From Lethocerus indicus (lineage: Eukaryota > Arthropoda > Insecta > Hemiptera > Belostomatidae), in assembly GCA_019843655.1 (NCBI GenBank), contig JACDQD010000003.1, positions 10,604,925 to 10,668,924 on the forward strand: a DNA stretch of 64,000 nt, given 5' to 3'. The translations under genes and the position numbers were made by a program. Of this stretch, positions 18,144 to 42,100 are shown in pieces. How positions within the stretch are numbered: position 1 is the first letter of the stretch; the number at the start of each line of letters is the position of its first letter. The notes under the pieces were generated by a model that ran no database searches, was not told the origin of the DNA, and saw only the letters and a program-made list of their open reading frames with translations.

Positions 18144-20552
18144 GGATGTGTAAATAATGTATAGTAAAAATGTTCCATTTTTGTTAATTGTACTTTTTTT
18201 ATTATAAAATGTTTTTCATTAATATATTGATTTCAATAAATTCTATTGGACTCTATTTTTATTGCAGCACAGATAATCTTCACCCATTGTTTAACTTCAA
18301 AAAATAACCTAGCTATTGTATTCTATTTCAAAATATCAACCAAAAAAAATAAATTACTTGATTTTTATCTCAAGATGCATTTAATATAATATCTAATGGA
18401 TATATACACATTTAAATTAGTTCATCCCTTTGTATATCTTTTCATATATGGTGTAAACTATTAAGATGAAATGAAATAAAGATATATAAATCATAATTTT
18501 TGTTAAGTAAAATTGAGTTCCAGAAAAATATTTTATTTAATTTTTTCTTGTGTGGCAAAATCTTAAAATGTTTTTCTTAAATTTATATGAATACATTTTA
18601 AAGGGATCGAGATATATATACACTTATTTTTATAACAGTTTTATTGATTTTATTACACAAATAATAGTTTCATGATAAAATTAATTCTTTATTCAATTTG
18701 AATAATAAAAAAATTGGGCTTCAAATAGTCATCATAACTTTACTGAAACATAATCAATAGCAAGTGTTCACATCTCTTTGTCTGGTGATAATAAAGCTTA
18801 ATACCATTCATTGTTCCATGTTTTCCCAATCCCCAGTAAAATTTGTAATCATGGGCAGTAATAAAAAAGCTGCAAATTTGTTTTTAATACCAAACTTTAC
18901 TGAAGATGAAGGAGCCTTGTGATGATTACCATAATGAAAATAACTGGAAACTGTAATGTTTTTATCATATTTCTGACTCCCATAAACCAGAGCAACAATA
19001 TATTTTTTTAATTTAAAAGTTCAACTATAAACACAAACAAATAACACTAATAAAATGCATAATGGAATTCTTTTTTGTATATAATACAATGGGTCTCTTA
19101 ATTCCTGTTAAATAAAAGTACATCTTCCTAAGATTTGCCCAATATATTGTAAATTAGCAATTGATAATTTGTTATTTTATCAATATACTGACTAAATAGT
19201 CGGCAATAGAAATTATTTAACAAATATATTTCTAACACAATTTACATGTCAGAGAGTGTATGTGAAATAATGTTGCTATACTTTAATTGAAGTAAAACTT
19301 TTAAATAAAGCTGGAGATTATTTACTGAATCTCAGCCCAATATTTTTTCACAAAAAATTAAGAGACCAAACATTTTCTTCTCACTGATCAAAGTTCTTCA
19401 TGTCCCTATTTACAATATATAAATAAAGGCTTTATTTGGTAACAATAACATATTAAATTTTCTTCTAAAAAAATTACAATAACAAATAAATAAATAAATA
19501 TATTTTTATATATTTATTTATAGCAAATGATTTATAATTACGAGAACATATAATTGAAAAAGAGGTAAACTTCTTCCAAGTAGAAATTTTAAATTATCTG
19601 TAAACCAAACAACAGTTAAAATAAATATTGCAAAACAGTAAGCATATATTTGGCATTCTCATAGACAATTCAAAAGTAATAAATCTATTGCAAGACCTCT
19701 AAAAATGGAAAATGATTAGTTTTTAATATAAGAAATTACAATTTTTTGTCTTGAACAGAATAACATTACAATAAAATAAATTAAGATCAATATGTACTGA
19801 AATAAGCACTCTTTGTAACATAAATCACATGCACATGAACTCTTTTGGTACTCTCTTCGTATGATCAATTTGTTCGAAATGGTTTACTGAAATAAAACTT
19901 CAGGCTTTATATTTACTCCATTACATAAGTAATTACACAACCAATATTATTTTCCATGTAACTTTCACACAGAAAAAACCTGTGATCAGGTATAGATTTC
20001 ATGGATAAATTTCAAGGGAATATAAGTTTCAATGTAATGAAATAAACTGAAGATATTACACCAAATGTTATGGAAATTCTATATATGCAACATTTTTTCC
20101 CTTTTCAAACAAATGATATTGCTGTTGTCTAATGTAGGAACCATTTAAATCTAGAAAAGATTCCAAATATAAGCCAACAGCCTTAGGTTTACATCAACAA
20201 GCTTCAAGTGTGTAAGTCTGCTTTTATTCAGATTAAACTATATTAAGGAAAGTAAACTTCTAAAGTACCTCACCAAAAACAAACAAACTTTTAAACATTA
20301 AAACAAAAAATGATCAATTACACTTGACCTAATTAGCAAATATTGTCTATTTAAAAACAGAATAACACAAAGTACATAAAATCTGATTCATATTTCATTA
20401 CACCTATAAGAACCTGTTACAAATTATTTGTCCCTGATTAATTTGAGTCAGAAAACTTTAGATTGAATTTTCCTCAATTTCCATATTTGTTAAATTAAAA
20501 GAGTAAACCCAATATTTTCTAATCATCTTCAAAGACTAATGACAAAGTTTAT
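18144..20552. other. Convergent 3' region between FANCD2 and MSL2
   Basis: Very AT-rich and almost without CG. No frame long enough to be coding is visible on either strand. The beginning is the FANCD2 3' untranslated region, with AATAAA at 18235-18240. The remainder most likely holds the MSL2 3' untranslated region on the minus strand. Several TTTATT words would be minus-strand poly(A) signals, but I cannot choose among them. Confidence 0.55.
18235..18240 (+). terminator. FANCD2 polyadenylation signal
   Basis: AATAAA about 92 nt after the FANCD2 stop codon, followed by a T-rich stretch (CTATTTTTATTG). This is the first canonical hexamer after the stop. Confidence 0.6.
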
Positions 20553-23500
20553 TTAAACATCTAAATTTTCACCTGATTGGTTATTTTGTCCTGACATACT
20601 TCCTTTTTCGTTTTGTTCGAAATTTTCTGTTGCCCCATCGTCCTAGAATATAAAAAAAAGTATCATTCTAGTTTAAGTATCAATCAAGAATTAAAAATCA
20701 TTTATTATATACTATTCGATTTAGCAAACATTCTAGACAATATTTTGAAAAAATAAAAATTTAATGCTTAGTCAAAAATGAACACATTTATTTGAAATAA
20801 CTGGAAAGATAAAATAAATTCTATAATTATAAAAAATAAAGGCCTATATAAGCTCAAAACGTTTATTTTAATAAGTTAAATCTTCATAACTTATCCCTTC
20901 TTTACCTGTAGGCGTCTTCGCAAAAATCAGGATGCTGAGAACTAAACAGAGAGATTATTTATTGCGAAATTTCCTCCTCAAATTCATGCAGGTCATTCTT
21001 TACACATCATAGATAATTTAATACTGAACGGTAGGGACTCAGACAGGCTGGAAGACAGGATGATACAGTCGTTATCAGAAACGGTTAAAACAGTATGCCC
21101 AGTGGTCAAAAAAGCTTACAATGATCACGGTTTTTAAATATGGAAGAGAACACATTTAGCTAACTGTATATGGTAAAAATAAAAAAGTAACTTCTAAACC
21201 AGTAAAAAAAGCAGTTAGAAATCATAACCATTTAAAAATAATTGCCACATTTATTATTGTCATGACTTTGGTTACAAACTGCATCAGGTACTGTTTGAAC
21301 ATGATGTAGTTCAAGAATTGTGCTTCATGACATATTTTTTCATTTCAAGAGAAAACATTAATGTTTATAATTAAAAATAAGGGACAATTTAAAAATCAGT
21401 TTACCATATTCAACTAAATAAATAACTAAATTTCAATAAAGAAGTTTATTTCAACATAACTGTTAACTAAAAATATTTCTTATTCTACACTTTATAAGCA
21501 TTGAAATATTTATAACATTTTACATAAACATATTGTGGGCTTATTTAGCTATAGTTTCTTAGTACAATACTGAAACTTGAACAGTATCATGAATACATTT
21601 TCAGAATTACATATTTAAATAAAACTAACTTTCCCTCCTTGAGAAAGCTGTAAGTAGTTACTACTATTTTTGTAGCACATAACATAAAAATATAGGTATT
21701 TAGTATAAAAAAGCATTGTAGTTTTTATCACATTACGTATTAATTTACTTATATGTATTGAAATGTCTGTCAAATAATATAACGTTTATCAATACATGTT
21801 TGTCAAAAAGGGATAATCATTTTGAACTTCAGCTTCAGCATAATCCTGATAAGAACAGCATTTAAATAATGTGCAAAGAACACAACTTCTAAACAAATGA
21901 TGATGCTTGGTTGCTTCCAATTTCAATAGTTTACATATTGATTTTACGTATTTTAAAATTTGATTGTGTTTCCAACTGTAACAAATAAACTGAGACAATA
22001 AATATGTACTAATATTTCATTTCTCTTATATCTAATTTCATCCTTTACTATTTAGATAGGCAACCAACCTAGTATTTGATAATAATTGCATATTTCTTTA
22101 TTTATACAATATGAAAATTCTCATATTGTAGCAATTACTATGTAAATATCATATTAAATGATGTTTGGTCATTAATTGGACAGTGTGAAAATAATTGTAC
22201 CTTTGAATTATTGGCGCCTTTGGGATTGTTGCATCCCTTACATGAGCAGTCAACACAAGGCCTGTCCACTGAATAGCAAGGACACCTGTATACGCGACAC
22301 GTTGACCTCATAGTAGTCATGTGCTGTTGCCCACACTGGCATGTCGTAACTGTTGCCCCTATCATCCGCTTTCTGATTTTGTTCGGTCTCTGTCAATAAC
22401 AGAATAAAAAATAAGTTTAGCAATCACTGGAATATAAAGAAAACATGGCTCACAAATAGAACAAATGATTGCACATAAATTCCAGCATTATTCCAGTGGT
22501 CCTAAAACTGGGTAACCCCTCTGTTTGGTTATACTGAAGGATGACAGATTTTTTTTTGTAAAATTAATAATTCCTTACTGTTTGTATAGAATTTGTAATA
22601 ATGGTATTTTTCTCTTCTGCTGGGAAGGTTTTCATAGAAACATACAAAGCCATTAACTATTATAATCCTTTACTTAACCAGATCATTGCACTTTACCATG
22701 AACTAACCATGATTGCAGACCCTTAATAATATTTTAATATTTCAGGCATCATAAACTGTTTAACCTTAATCTAACCTACAGAAAATGTGATACAAAAGGT
22801 TTAGTTCTTTTACTCCTTTAGCAAGAATTGAGCTACCCTTTGATTGATACTACTAATATTGGAGTGCCACAAGCTTCCTTATTTCAAACACTACAATTAA
22901 CAAAAAAGTTATCATTTATTTATTATTATTTTTAACTTATTAAAAAAATTATAAATTGTGGACTGCTTAAAATATCTGATATGATTACTAAACATTTCTA
23001 TAGCAACATTTACAGAAGTGAACTGTCGTTATAAAGTAAATAACTTTATTAATTTCAATAACATCTGAGTGCCTTATCTTGTTTTGAAACAGATAAAATA
23101 TATTTTAAAATGGAGGTCAACATAACTTTTTGTTCAGTGTATTTATAACCTTCAAGAAACCTTCAATATGGTTATGTTTGTCACATGTAAGAAATGGATC
23201 TGTTAATTGACCAAGAAACAAATTAGTGAAAGGAAAATGAATGACAATTTGTATTGTAGACAGGTGAAAGAAAACAATACAATACAAAAATGATAATATA
23301 AAATCAAGCTGAAACTTGAATTTATTAAACTATAAACATTGTGTAATAAATTATGGACACTGAATATTTTAAAGATATTATTTTATATATTCTTCATTTC
23401 AAAGGTTCATTTATACAAACAATAATATCATCTCTGACATATTAAGATATAACATATTTTCAGGTGCAACTGAAAAAAAGGATAGAGTACAGCATATATG

Positions 23501-24486
23501 TTACTTCTAATACAAATAAATTTTTATTACCAATAATATTTCCAGTTATAAATTACAATGAAACAAAAAACAAAATTTGTTAAAAACCCAATTTATGAGG
23601 TGTTTCTGAGTTGATTTTTAAGACCAATACATTTAGTGATTATGATACAAATTTGGAAATTTTATTTCTAAATTTATACAATTCAGTACGTAAATTTTGA
23701 AATTGAAAAATACCTATCAAACCCATATTTGTTTAATTATATAGCGATAAAGTGAATTTTAAAGCTGCTTTAAAAGCTTAATACAATCGAACATAAATAT
23801 TTTCATAAGTTACTTACTTTGGACAGACCATTGTCTGTTCGTTCACCATTTGTACTTTCATCAGCATCGGTTGCTGTCCTTTTAATGGTTAACCTATTAC
23901 CACCGGCCGCATAAACTGAGTAGACAGGCGATGTCCCATTGAGCTTACTTGCCGAGGGCTCAGATTCAGCCTGTGAATCCACAGTCTGCGTAGATGTGCT
24001 TGTATAGTTATTAGTGCTAAACGGTATTACGAAAAGGTCACTGGAGCTCTTGAAGTCATCTTTAAAACCCGTACCCTCTTTTATTATTTCAACTAGAGAC
24101 TGTCCATTTTCAACATTGCCCGACCCGGAGTGGTCAGAGAGTGTCCTGTAAATTTGTGAACTGGTGACATACTGGCAGAGTTTCTTGTAGCACTGGAGGA
24201 GAGTCCTGAGTTGGACGTTTTCCACATATTTGCTGTAGTCTTTACACCAAGAACAGGACGGCTTGAGTTTCTTCCTACCGCCCTTACAGGACCTGCAGAC
24301 GTGATGCTGGCAGTTAGTCTCCGTCGGAGTGTACGGTTCGATGAGAAGCCTCCCGCAAACAGTGCAGGACAGCGACTGCCTCAGGCATGGGAACAACTTG
24401 TAGAGGTCCAGCCAGGAAGACGTGTCCTCCACTTTCGCCTGAAGGATGAGCCTACATGTTGAAACGTAGAGGCTCGTCGCGTTCAT
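20553..24486 (-). CDS. MSL2: MSL2, E3 ubiquitin ligase of the MSL complex (RING + CXC)
   Basis: MSL2 is the RING subunit of the male-specific-lethal histone acetyltransferase complex. It ubiquitinates histone H2B/MSL subunits and recognises DNA through its CXC domain; in Drosophila it drives X dosage compensation. Exon 24486-23818 encodes 223 residues. The N-terminal helix MNATSLYVSTCRLIL resembles the MSL1-binding N-terminus of human MSL2, and the RING ligands are C41, C44, C59, H61, C64, C67, C78, C81 (KPSCSWCKDYSKY matches human). Exon 22389-22201 encodes the CXC domain with nine cysteines (C240, C242, C254, C259, C261, C268, C271, C273, C276; RCPCYSVDRPCVDCSC). The best terminal exon is 20642-20553, joining in phase and ending GENLDV-stop; it is the least certain part. 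Total about 315 residues against 577 in human: the RING-CXC linker is very short. ATG is at 24486; a 3' splice site (TTTATGTTAG) just upstream suggests an untranslated first exon. Divergent from PI4KB. Confidence 0.88.
20643..22200 (-). other. MSL2 last intron, with a possible micro-exon
   Basis: AT-rich intron after the CXC exon (donor AAAG/GTACAA). On the minus strand a CG-containing island at about 20941-20906 is bounded by an acceptor (CTGTTTAG or TTCTCAG) and a strong donor (TACAG/GTAAAG). It would encode HPDFCEDAY in phase 0, but joining it to the terminal exon changes that exon's frame. I left it out of the main model. Confidence 0.45.
22390..23817 (-). other. MSL2 intron 1 (coding)
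   Basis: AT-rich intron between the RING exon (donor AAA/GTAAGT at 23817) and the CXC exon (acceptor ATTGACAG at 22390). No additional exon with conserved MSL2 content was seen, which is why the protein model is short. Confidence 0.6.
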
Positions 24487-25775
24487 CACACTTCCGTCCT
24501 AACATAAAAAACAGTCGACTTTTCAAAAAACAGTCGAGCCTTATTTATATACACAGGCCAACACAGAACGTAAACAGCATAAAAGGGCCGTTTGATAAAC
24601 ATGAATTCTAATTGAAAGGGTCCCGGCGGTGAACGAGTCGATCGCAGACCCAATTTCACGAGCCGACAGTTGATTGGTTACTTCTGACTCCTCCCACAGC
24701 GCCGTCCCAAACTCCTCCTTAACATCTTTAAGTATTTACTTTACACTTTGTAAGTAATTATTGTGGCATGTGTTTCGAAAATGAGTTCTTTTTAATTATG
24801 AGAAATCTATTTCATTTATAACACTAACGTTTTAACTTTGTATTACTTAAGTTAGTTATTTCAACGCGTCATACGCACTTCAGAAATGTCCACTTATTTT
24901 AACACGAAATTGAAAATAAGTCAATGAGACCAGTAAAGATTTATTTGCTTTCTATTGTAAATTTTGTGACATAATTATTAGATGAACACTTATAAAATCT
25001 TCTTCCTTCATTATCATTTACTGCGCAATTATATGTTCTGTAATATTGTTACGAAATTAATAATTAATTAATCCTTTATATATCTTTCATTATCTAATCG
25101 ACTTTTTAGCCACCATTTCCTTTTCAGTTTTGTTCAAATGGAGCCTTAACTTTGTTCGTGCATTTAACTATACAAGCGACAGAATTCGTTTCTCGATTTC
25201 AGTGGAGTATTAAAATATAGTGAATGAATTATAACAGAAAAAGGAATTGTAAAATAAATTTCGTGATAACACGTTCAAACACTATTAATTACAATTTTAA
25301 ATTACATATTTTGTTATAGTACGCTTTCCAGTACGATTCATCGGTAATGGATAACCGTCACTCGTTTGAAAATAACCGCACACAATATGGGGTAGCAAAT
25401 TTAACATTGTCGGGGCTTTAATCTATATCTGGATTATGAAGCCAATTCTGGCGTCAGTCCGATACGTTAAAAACGAACGGTAGATATTTTATTTTAGAAG
25501 GCAGATTTAAGTTTGTATGTACGTGTTTAAAACGGTTCGGAAGAAATGTATTCTCATATTAGTAACTTTAATATTAATTCAACTAATATTAAACTCTTAT
25601 ATTATTTTCATATTCAATTTTAAATACAACGCTTTATTTAGAATAGAAAAAGATACCATTTTATAATTCCATTTTGGTAGATTACAAAGATATCAAAAAG
25701 GCCGTAGTGACAACACAACTGTCAAACATTAATTATGGTCGCCTTCGGGTCTGAAAGTCGGCCGTAATTCTCATT
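24487..25775. promoter_or_regulatory. Divergent promoter interval MSL2 / PI4KB
   Basis: About 1.3 kb between the MSL2 start (minus) and the PI4KB 5' exon (plus). The MSL2-proximal part (24550-24720) is GC- and CG-rich with CCAAT-type words (TTGATTGGTTA at about 24670). The middle, 24740-25320, is AT-rich, and CG rises again from about 25320. An initiator-like TCATTCAGTTT at about 25771 precedes the PI4KB exon. MSL2 probably has an untranslated first exon within about 24540-24680. Exact start sites are not resolved. Confidence 0.45.
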
Positions 25776-26019
25776 CAGTTTCGTTATTTACTTCGGTAGT
25801 CGATAAAGTCGTTTTGTGTCGCGATGTCATCCATCCTTTTGTGTTAAAACTAGAAGATATTTCAATCGAAAAACCTCGTCGAACGTTACCTGACCTCCGT
25901 TATAACGGAGTGGATTCCTATGGACCAAGCCCAGTTAAATATGTCTATGCCGTTCTCAGCTTTGTATGTGTTTTTGGCGTCGAAGCCCTACAAATACGAC
26001 GGTGTCGGGTTTCGGGAGT
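25776..26019 (+). other. Probable untranslated first exon of PI4KB
   Basis: CG-rich segment after an initiator-like sequence, ending at a strong donor (GGGAGT/GTAAGT at 26019). It is followed 1.67 kb later by the acceptor TTTTTTTCAG (ending 27684) of the first coding exon. It contains short upstream ATGs: one opens a frame that stops after a few codons, and another at 25814 runs 69 codons past the donor without family similarity. I treat these as upstream ORFs or noise. Confidence 0.45.
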
Positions 26020-27731
26020 GTAAGTAAAATTATTTTTGATACTTAGTTGATGTCGAAATTGAAGAGGGTGTTAAATGGCTTGAGTAAAATGTTCGCGAGT
26101 TTCCTTGGTTCTGAGAAAGGCGTGAGATAAGCTAAGGAATAAATTACACGACGGATTTCAAATTACCGATGATGTAATTTATCTGTAAATATTTGTTTTA
26201 AGTGATATTTTGTCTCGTTCGTGTTCTGTTATTTGCTCGTATCGTAGTTTGAATACTTATTATAATTGCGTTTGTGAAAGTGCAGTGTGTTAATTGTAAT
26301 GAAAGTTGTTTCTGACGGTGAAAGAAAATATTTAACGCCTGTAGACCCATATTTTGCAGAGGCATTATTTTTAGGGACCATTTTGGCCTTTTGATTTCAT
26401 AAGATTCATCTTTATTATGGATACCTTGATTACTTAAACATTGTATCTAGTGTTATTACTATATATACTAATGTGAGTTTTTTTATATTTTGTTATTACT
26501 TACATTTGAAGTTAAATGTTTCTATATGATAAGATATTACACAGGTTTGCATTATTCAGTATGATTTACTGTACATTTTAGCTTGAGCTGAAATTTCTTT
26601 GGTCAAATTTTTATTTAGTTGCAAAAAACCAAGAAAATGTGATTTTAATTAACTAAAGATTTTTATCTGCATTCTGAGGTTTCTAGTGTTATTTATTTAC
26701 AAACGTGAGCTGCCTGTACTTGAGCATTGTTTTCATCATACCCTAAAAATTTTTATCCAATCTGTGTTCCAGAGTTATTGTCCTATAGTTTTTCAAAATT
26801 TAATTAAACTATTTTTATTTTTGTCATTTTGTGACAAAATAATATCTATTTAAAATGAATGTATGTGTAGACATGTTATCCCTTATGATAAGTCAAGAAC
26901 AATTTACCTATTTTATTTAAAGATTAATTTATTTAATTCATAACTTTTTCAGTAGTTTAAATTTTGAGCGCTACTTCAATAAAACATTATCAAAATATAA
27001 GTTTATATATTAGTACAATTGTTGATATTAATAATTATATGTACTAAGGAAGTGTACAATGTTAAATATTTCAAAAGGGTCTAAATTGAATTGAAATAAC
27101 TTACAATTGAAAATTAGTTGAGTAGTAATGGGGGTCCTTTCACTTTTGATTATTCTTTTGGGGAAAGAAAAAATGTGGATCTAGTGTGTTTGTGGCATTG
27201 AGAAATTAATGATGGTTCACTCATGTGACTGTATAGTGTTATTTGTGCAGTATTTGTTATCATGTAATTTTAGCAGCAGATGTCCACTGACATTTTATCA
27301 CAAGTGATGCCTAGGATTTCCCAGACTTATTTTTTTTATTTTGTAAATTTGGTCATACCTTATAATTTTATTTTTGAAAAAAAATTCATGAATGAATAAG
27401 ATAATTTCAGTGTGTACAAAGTTCAATTAACACATTTTTCTGTTAGAATTGAACTTTACCCATAACACTTAGGAACTTTTTTTTATATATGGTAAATTTC
27501 TCTTTTTATAATGTTAATGATTCATCATTTAATCACATGAGAAATAGTAAGACATTGCTTTTTGCCTGTTATAGCATCTTGTTTAGTCCAGCAATGTATT
27601 GAATAACCATTGTTTTCAGCCAGACTGTGATTGAAAATATTTGTAGACAACTTGGATTTTGTCATGTGTTATATTTTTTTTCAGTTGTGTAAAGTTAACA
27701 GTGAAGGTAGTTTTGTTTTATTGATGATGTT

Positions 27732-38363
<10,632 letters not shown>

Positions 38364-39081
38364 TGAGTTTAATTTTAAGTTTTCAACAAACTTTCTTAAA
38401 TCCATGACATTATGCTTGACTTTTTTAGTAATTATTATTATGTTAGATAAATATTGTTGTAACAATATTGTATAAAAAAAATCAATATCTCAAAGTAGTT
38501 TTTAACTATGTAATGCTTAATTTTTTAAATGAGTACTTGATTATTGTTGATTTTTATGTGATAATTTATACCTTTGACTTGTTTTTGTTGTCCAGATCAA
38601 TGGTAATGGTGGACTGGAAGCTATATAGAATTAAATCAGATTTGAGAAATAATGGATAAAAAGCTCTCTATGGAGTGGAGCAGCTGTAGCAAAAGCGAGA
38701 AAAGTGCCTTCTCATTGACACAAAGCTCACATTAAATACCCGATTAGTGTGCATATTGTTGACATTTGCAGGTATTTATTTACTCACATTAGGTATGTAA
38801 TTTAGATTAGTTTCTTTTTCCTTTACACTCATTAGTGAACTGTTGAGATATAAAATTGTTACTAAAGACTCAAAATTGAACCCCAATTAAACCCAATGGG
38901 TTCAAGTTTATAGTTTATGAACAGTATCAACAAAATTCCATTTCTTTCGTGAAAGTGAACAAGATTTGTTGCTTATACTTCTTCAGTAAATCTACCAAAC
39001 ATTTTGTATTCACAGTGTTTAATATTTTTTGAAACTTGAAACTTGTGAAAGTTTTGAACATCATTAATTACACAATACATA

Positions 39082-39139
<58 letters not shown>

Positions 39140-42100
39140 AATTATGTTTGAAAATGTAAAATTTTATAGGCTTCATTATTATAATAATATAAACAATACA
39201 AATAATTCGGAAGAAATGAGTGGATGACAGTTATTACAATTTGGGGATGACAGATATTGATACTTGTTCTAGGATGCATTTGTAAATTTAAAAGAAGTAT
39301 TCATAGTTATCCATATAATAAATATATTTTTTATTTTAACAATTCTAAATATTTTCACTTAATATATGCCTATGATTATAAGCCAAATATTGCTTCTAAT
39401 TGGTCGTCAAGGATTGTCATTTATACTAACCTTGATATAATAATTTTATAATCTCTTTCACATTGTGCAGCCTTTTATCTTCAGAAACTGTTAATGCAAA
39501 AGTTATTTTTGTAACCTTAATATGTTTTTTATTGTATTAGTCTTATTGATTTAGAAATTACTTTTAATATTTCATTCATCTAATAATAAATGGATAAAAA
39601 CATGGATGGAACATGGGTAACATCCTTGTCCACCAACTAGTGGCAATACTATGGTGATTATTTATTTATAAATATTGCACACTGCAGTCTATCTGCTAAG
39701 AGTTTATTAATTTAGGTGTTGGAAAAAAGCAAGTTGAAAATTGCACCCTCTCATTTTATTTTAATTTTATAATGATCCGCCTCTTCTCTAGTTGTCTTTG
39801 TGATAAACATTTTAATTATTATTTTATAATAATTCGGGTGTTATGCACTTTCTGGACAGGTTTGGACAAGGGTGATCACATTTAAACTCTAACAGATAGA
39901 CTGCATTTAGAAAAAGTAGGCAACAATATAATGTACTAAAAATATTTCAATTTGCTCTAAAATATTTAAAATATTAGTGATCTATAGAATTTTTCATAGT
40001 TTCTATGAGTTGGGAACTGGGATTGGGACAAATATTTCTGAACTTACGACTAATTCTGAATCCTCATTTTGTACTAATGTTTAACTGTGATTGTATAGTA
40101 ATATTTACCATATGCAGTTTGTCTAGAGGTTATATCAGTTAGGTTTTTGTATATCATTCGCTTTTCGTACGAAATGTGTTACTAATAACAAAAAAAAAGA
40201 TTACTATATATTTTATACGTGGTAAATGTGTTTTTTGGGTTTTATTACATTTTTACGAAGCTTAGCACTTTAGAAGGAAAAAAGATTGTGTCCGAACAAC
40301 ATTCACTTGTTGTTGATAACATGTTATCAAGAAAAATTGTGATTATGTAATGCCTAAATAGAGTGTATATAACAGATGCTAACGTAAAGAATGTTTTGGA
40401 ATGTTAACCATACTGTTTGTGGTACTTTATTATAATCACATTCATTTGAATGTATCTGTATATAATCAAATGTCCTGTGTCCATTGAATGTGCGAATGTG
40501 TGATGTACAATTAATGATTGATGTGCTATTTTCTGGTTATGAATACAACCACTTTCTATTTTTAATTTAACAAAAAGGAAGAGATTAGAATGAAACAAAC
40601 TGTCAATTAAAACTATTTATTTCTTTTTTTGGATGTGATATCACATTGTTTTTAGGAGGAGTTTATTTGAAGATTAGACATTAGAGAGAATAACGGCATA
40701 AAACTGAAAGTGTTTTTGAAGAATTAAAATCAATGAAAGCATTAAATTGAGTAAATTCTTTCCATCAGATTTTTATTTATATATAAAGAAGTTTTATTTA
40801 TATAGAGTGAAGAGTTAGTTACACTGTTGTTTTCCCTTCACTCTTAACCAGTGGTTTATTGAAAACATAGTTTTTTAATACCTTTGTTTTGAATTAGAGT
40901 AATGGTTTTGATTGCCTATCAATTTGTCTAATATTTGCACACACTGCTAAAAACATTTATTACTAAAATCTGTGATTTTATTTATTTTTTTTTAAATTGA
41001 GAAACTTATTTGATGTAGATTGACAGACTGCATCATTCCAATCTTGGTGGCCTAATTATATTGCCAAACTAAGAATTGGTAATTTACTTTGTAGTTTTTT
41101 ACTCAGTCAATATTTACACTCCTGAATGAATTTAAATATAATGTTTTTATTGCACTTAAAATTACTGTTAAGACTTTTTTATATTTATTTTTTATTTTAA
41201 GTTGGTACATTATGGATTAGTGTTTACTTATATAAGGAGTTTATGTTATTGGGAAAAGCATGCCAAATCTTCTGTCCAAGTAATATTTTTTATATTATTT
41301 TCTTTATATTTTTTAATGGGTGAGTTCATACAGAAAGAAATGATTAGTGTTGAACATATATTTGGATATTAACTATATTTTTACTTTCAATCATTCCAAT
41401 TTGTTTCTCCAACCTGCATGAGATTTTTATGAATTGACTGTAGGTGAAAAAACTGAAATCTTAAACCTAATGAAGTCATTCATTTATTCAGTTCAGTAGT
41501 CTCTATGAGGTCTGATGACCTCATTGAAGTTCTTGTAATTCTTTTTAAGAACAAATTTATATTGCATTAATCTTATGGTAATATGATTTCTTCAACCAAT
41601 AAGTATACTTGGTATTTAATTAGTTCTTGTAGTTTTAATAATTATTATGGATTTAAAAAATTAATTTAACTGCCATATTTTTGAAACCTTTTTTATAAAG
41701 ATTAGTAAATACCATATTTTGTTCATAATTAAGAAAACTGAAGGGTGATTGTATAAAGTATATACAAGTGTGAGGCCTTTTAAAGTGTTCTACTTTTCTA
41801 TCACACATTCATATCATTCATTTTGTCATACACTTCCTTCTGTAACTAAGATATGTTCTTTTAAAGAATATTATTTTGAATTTCTTATATTGCTAAATCT
41901 TATTTTGGTAGCTGGTCTGTCAAATCAGACACTATGGGGGAGTGAATGAAATCATAGCAATATAAGTAAATTCATCTTAGAACTCACCCTTAAAGTTAAT
42001 ATTTCTTTTAATAAGCGTACATTTCATTTTTATTTTGTCAAGTTAGTCATATTAATTTAAAAGTATGACTATAAACAGTTGTAATTTACACAAATTATAA

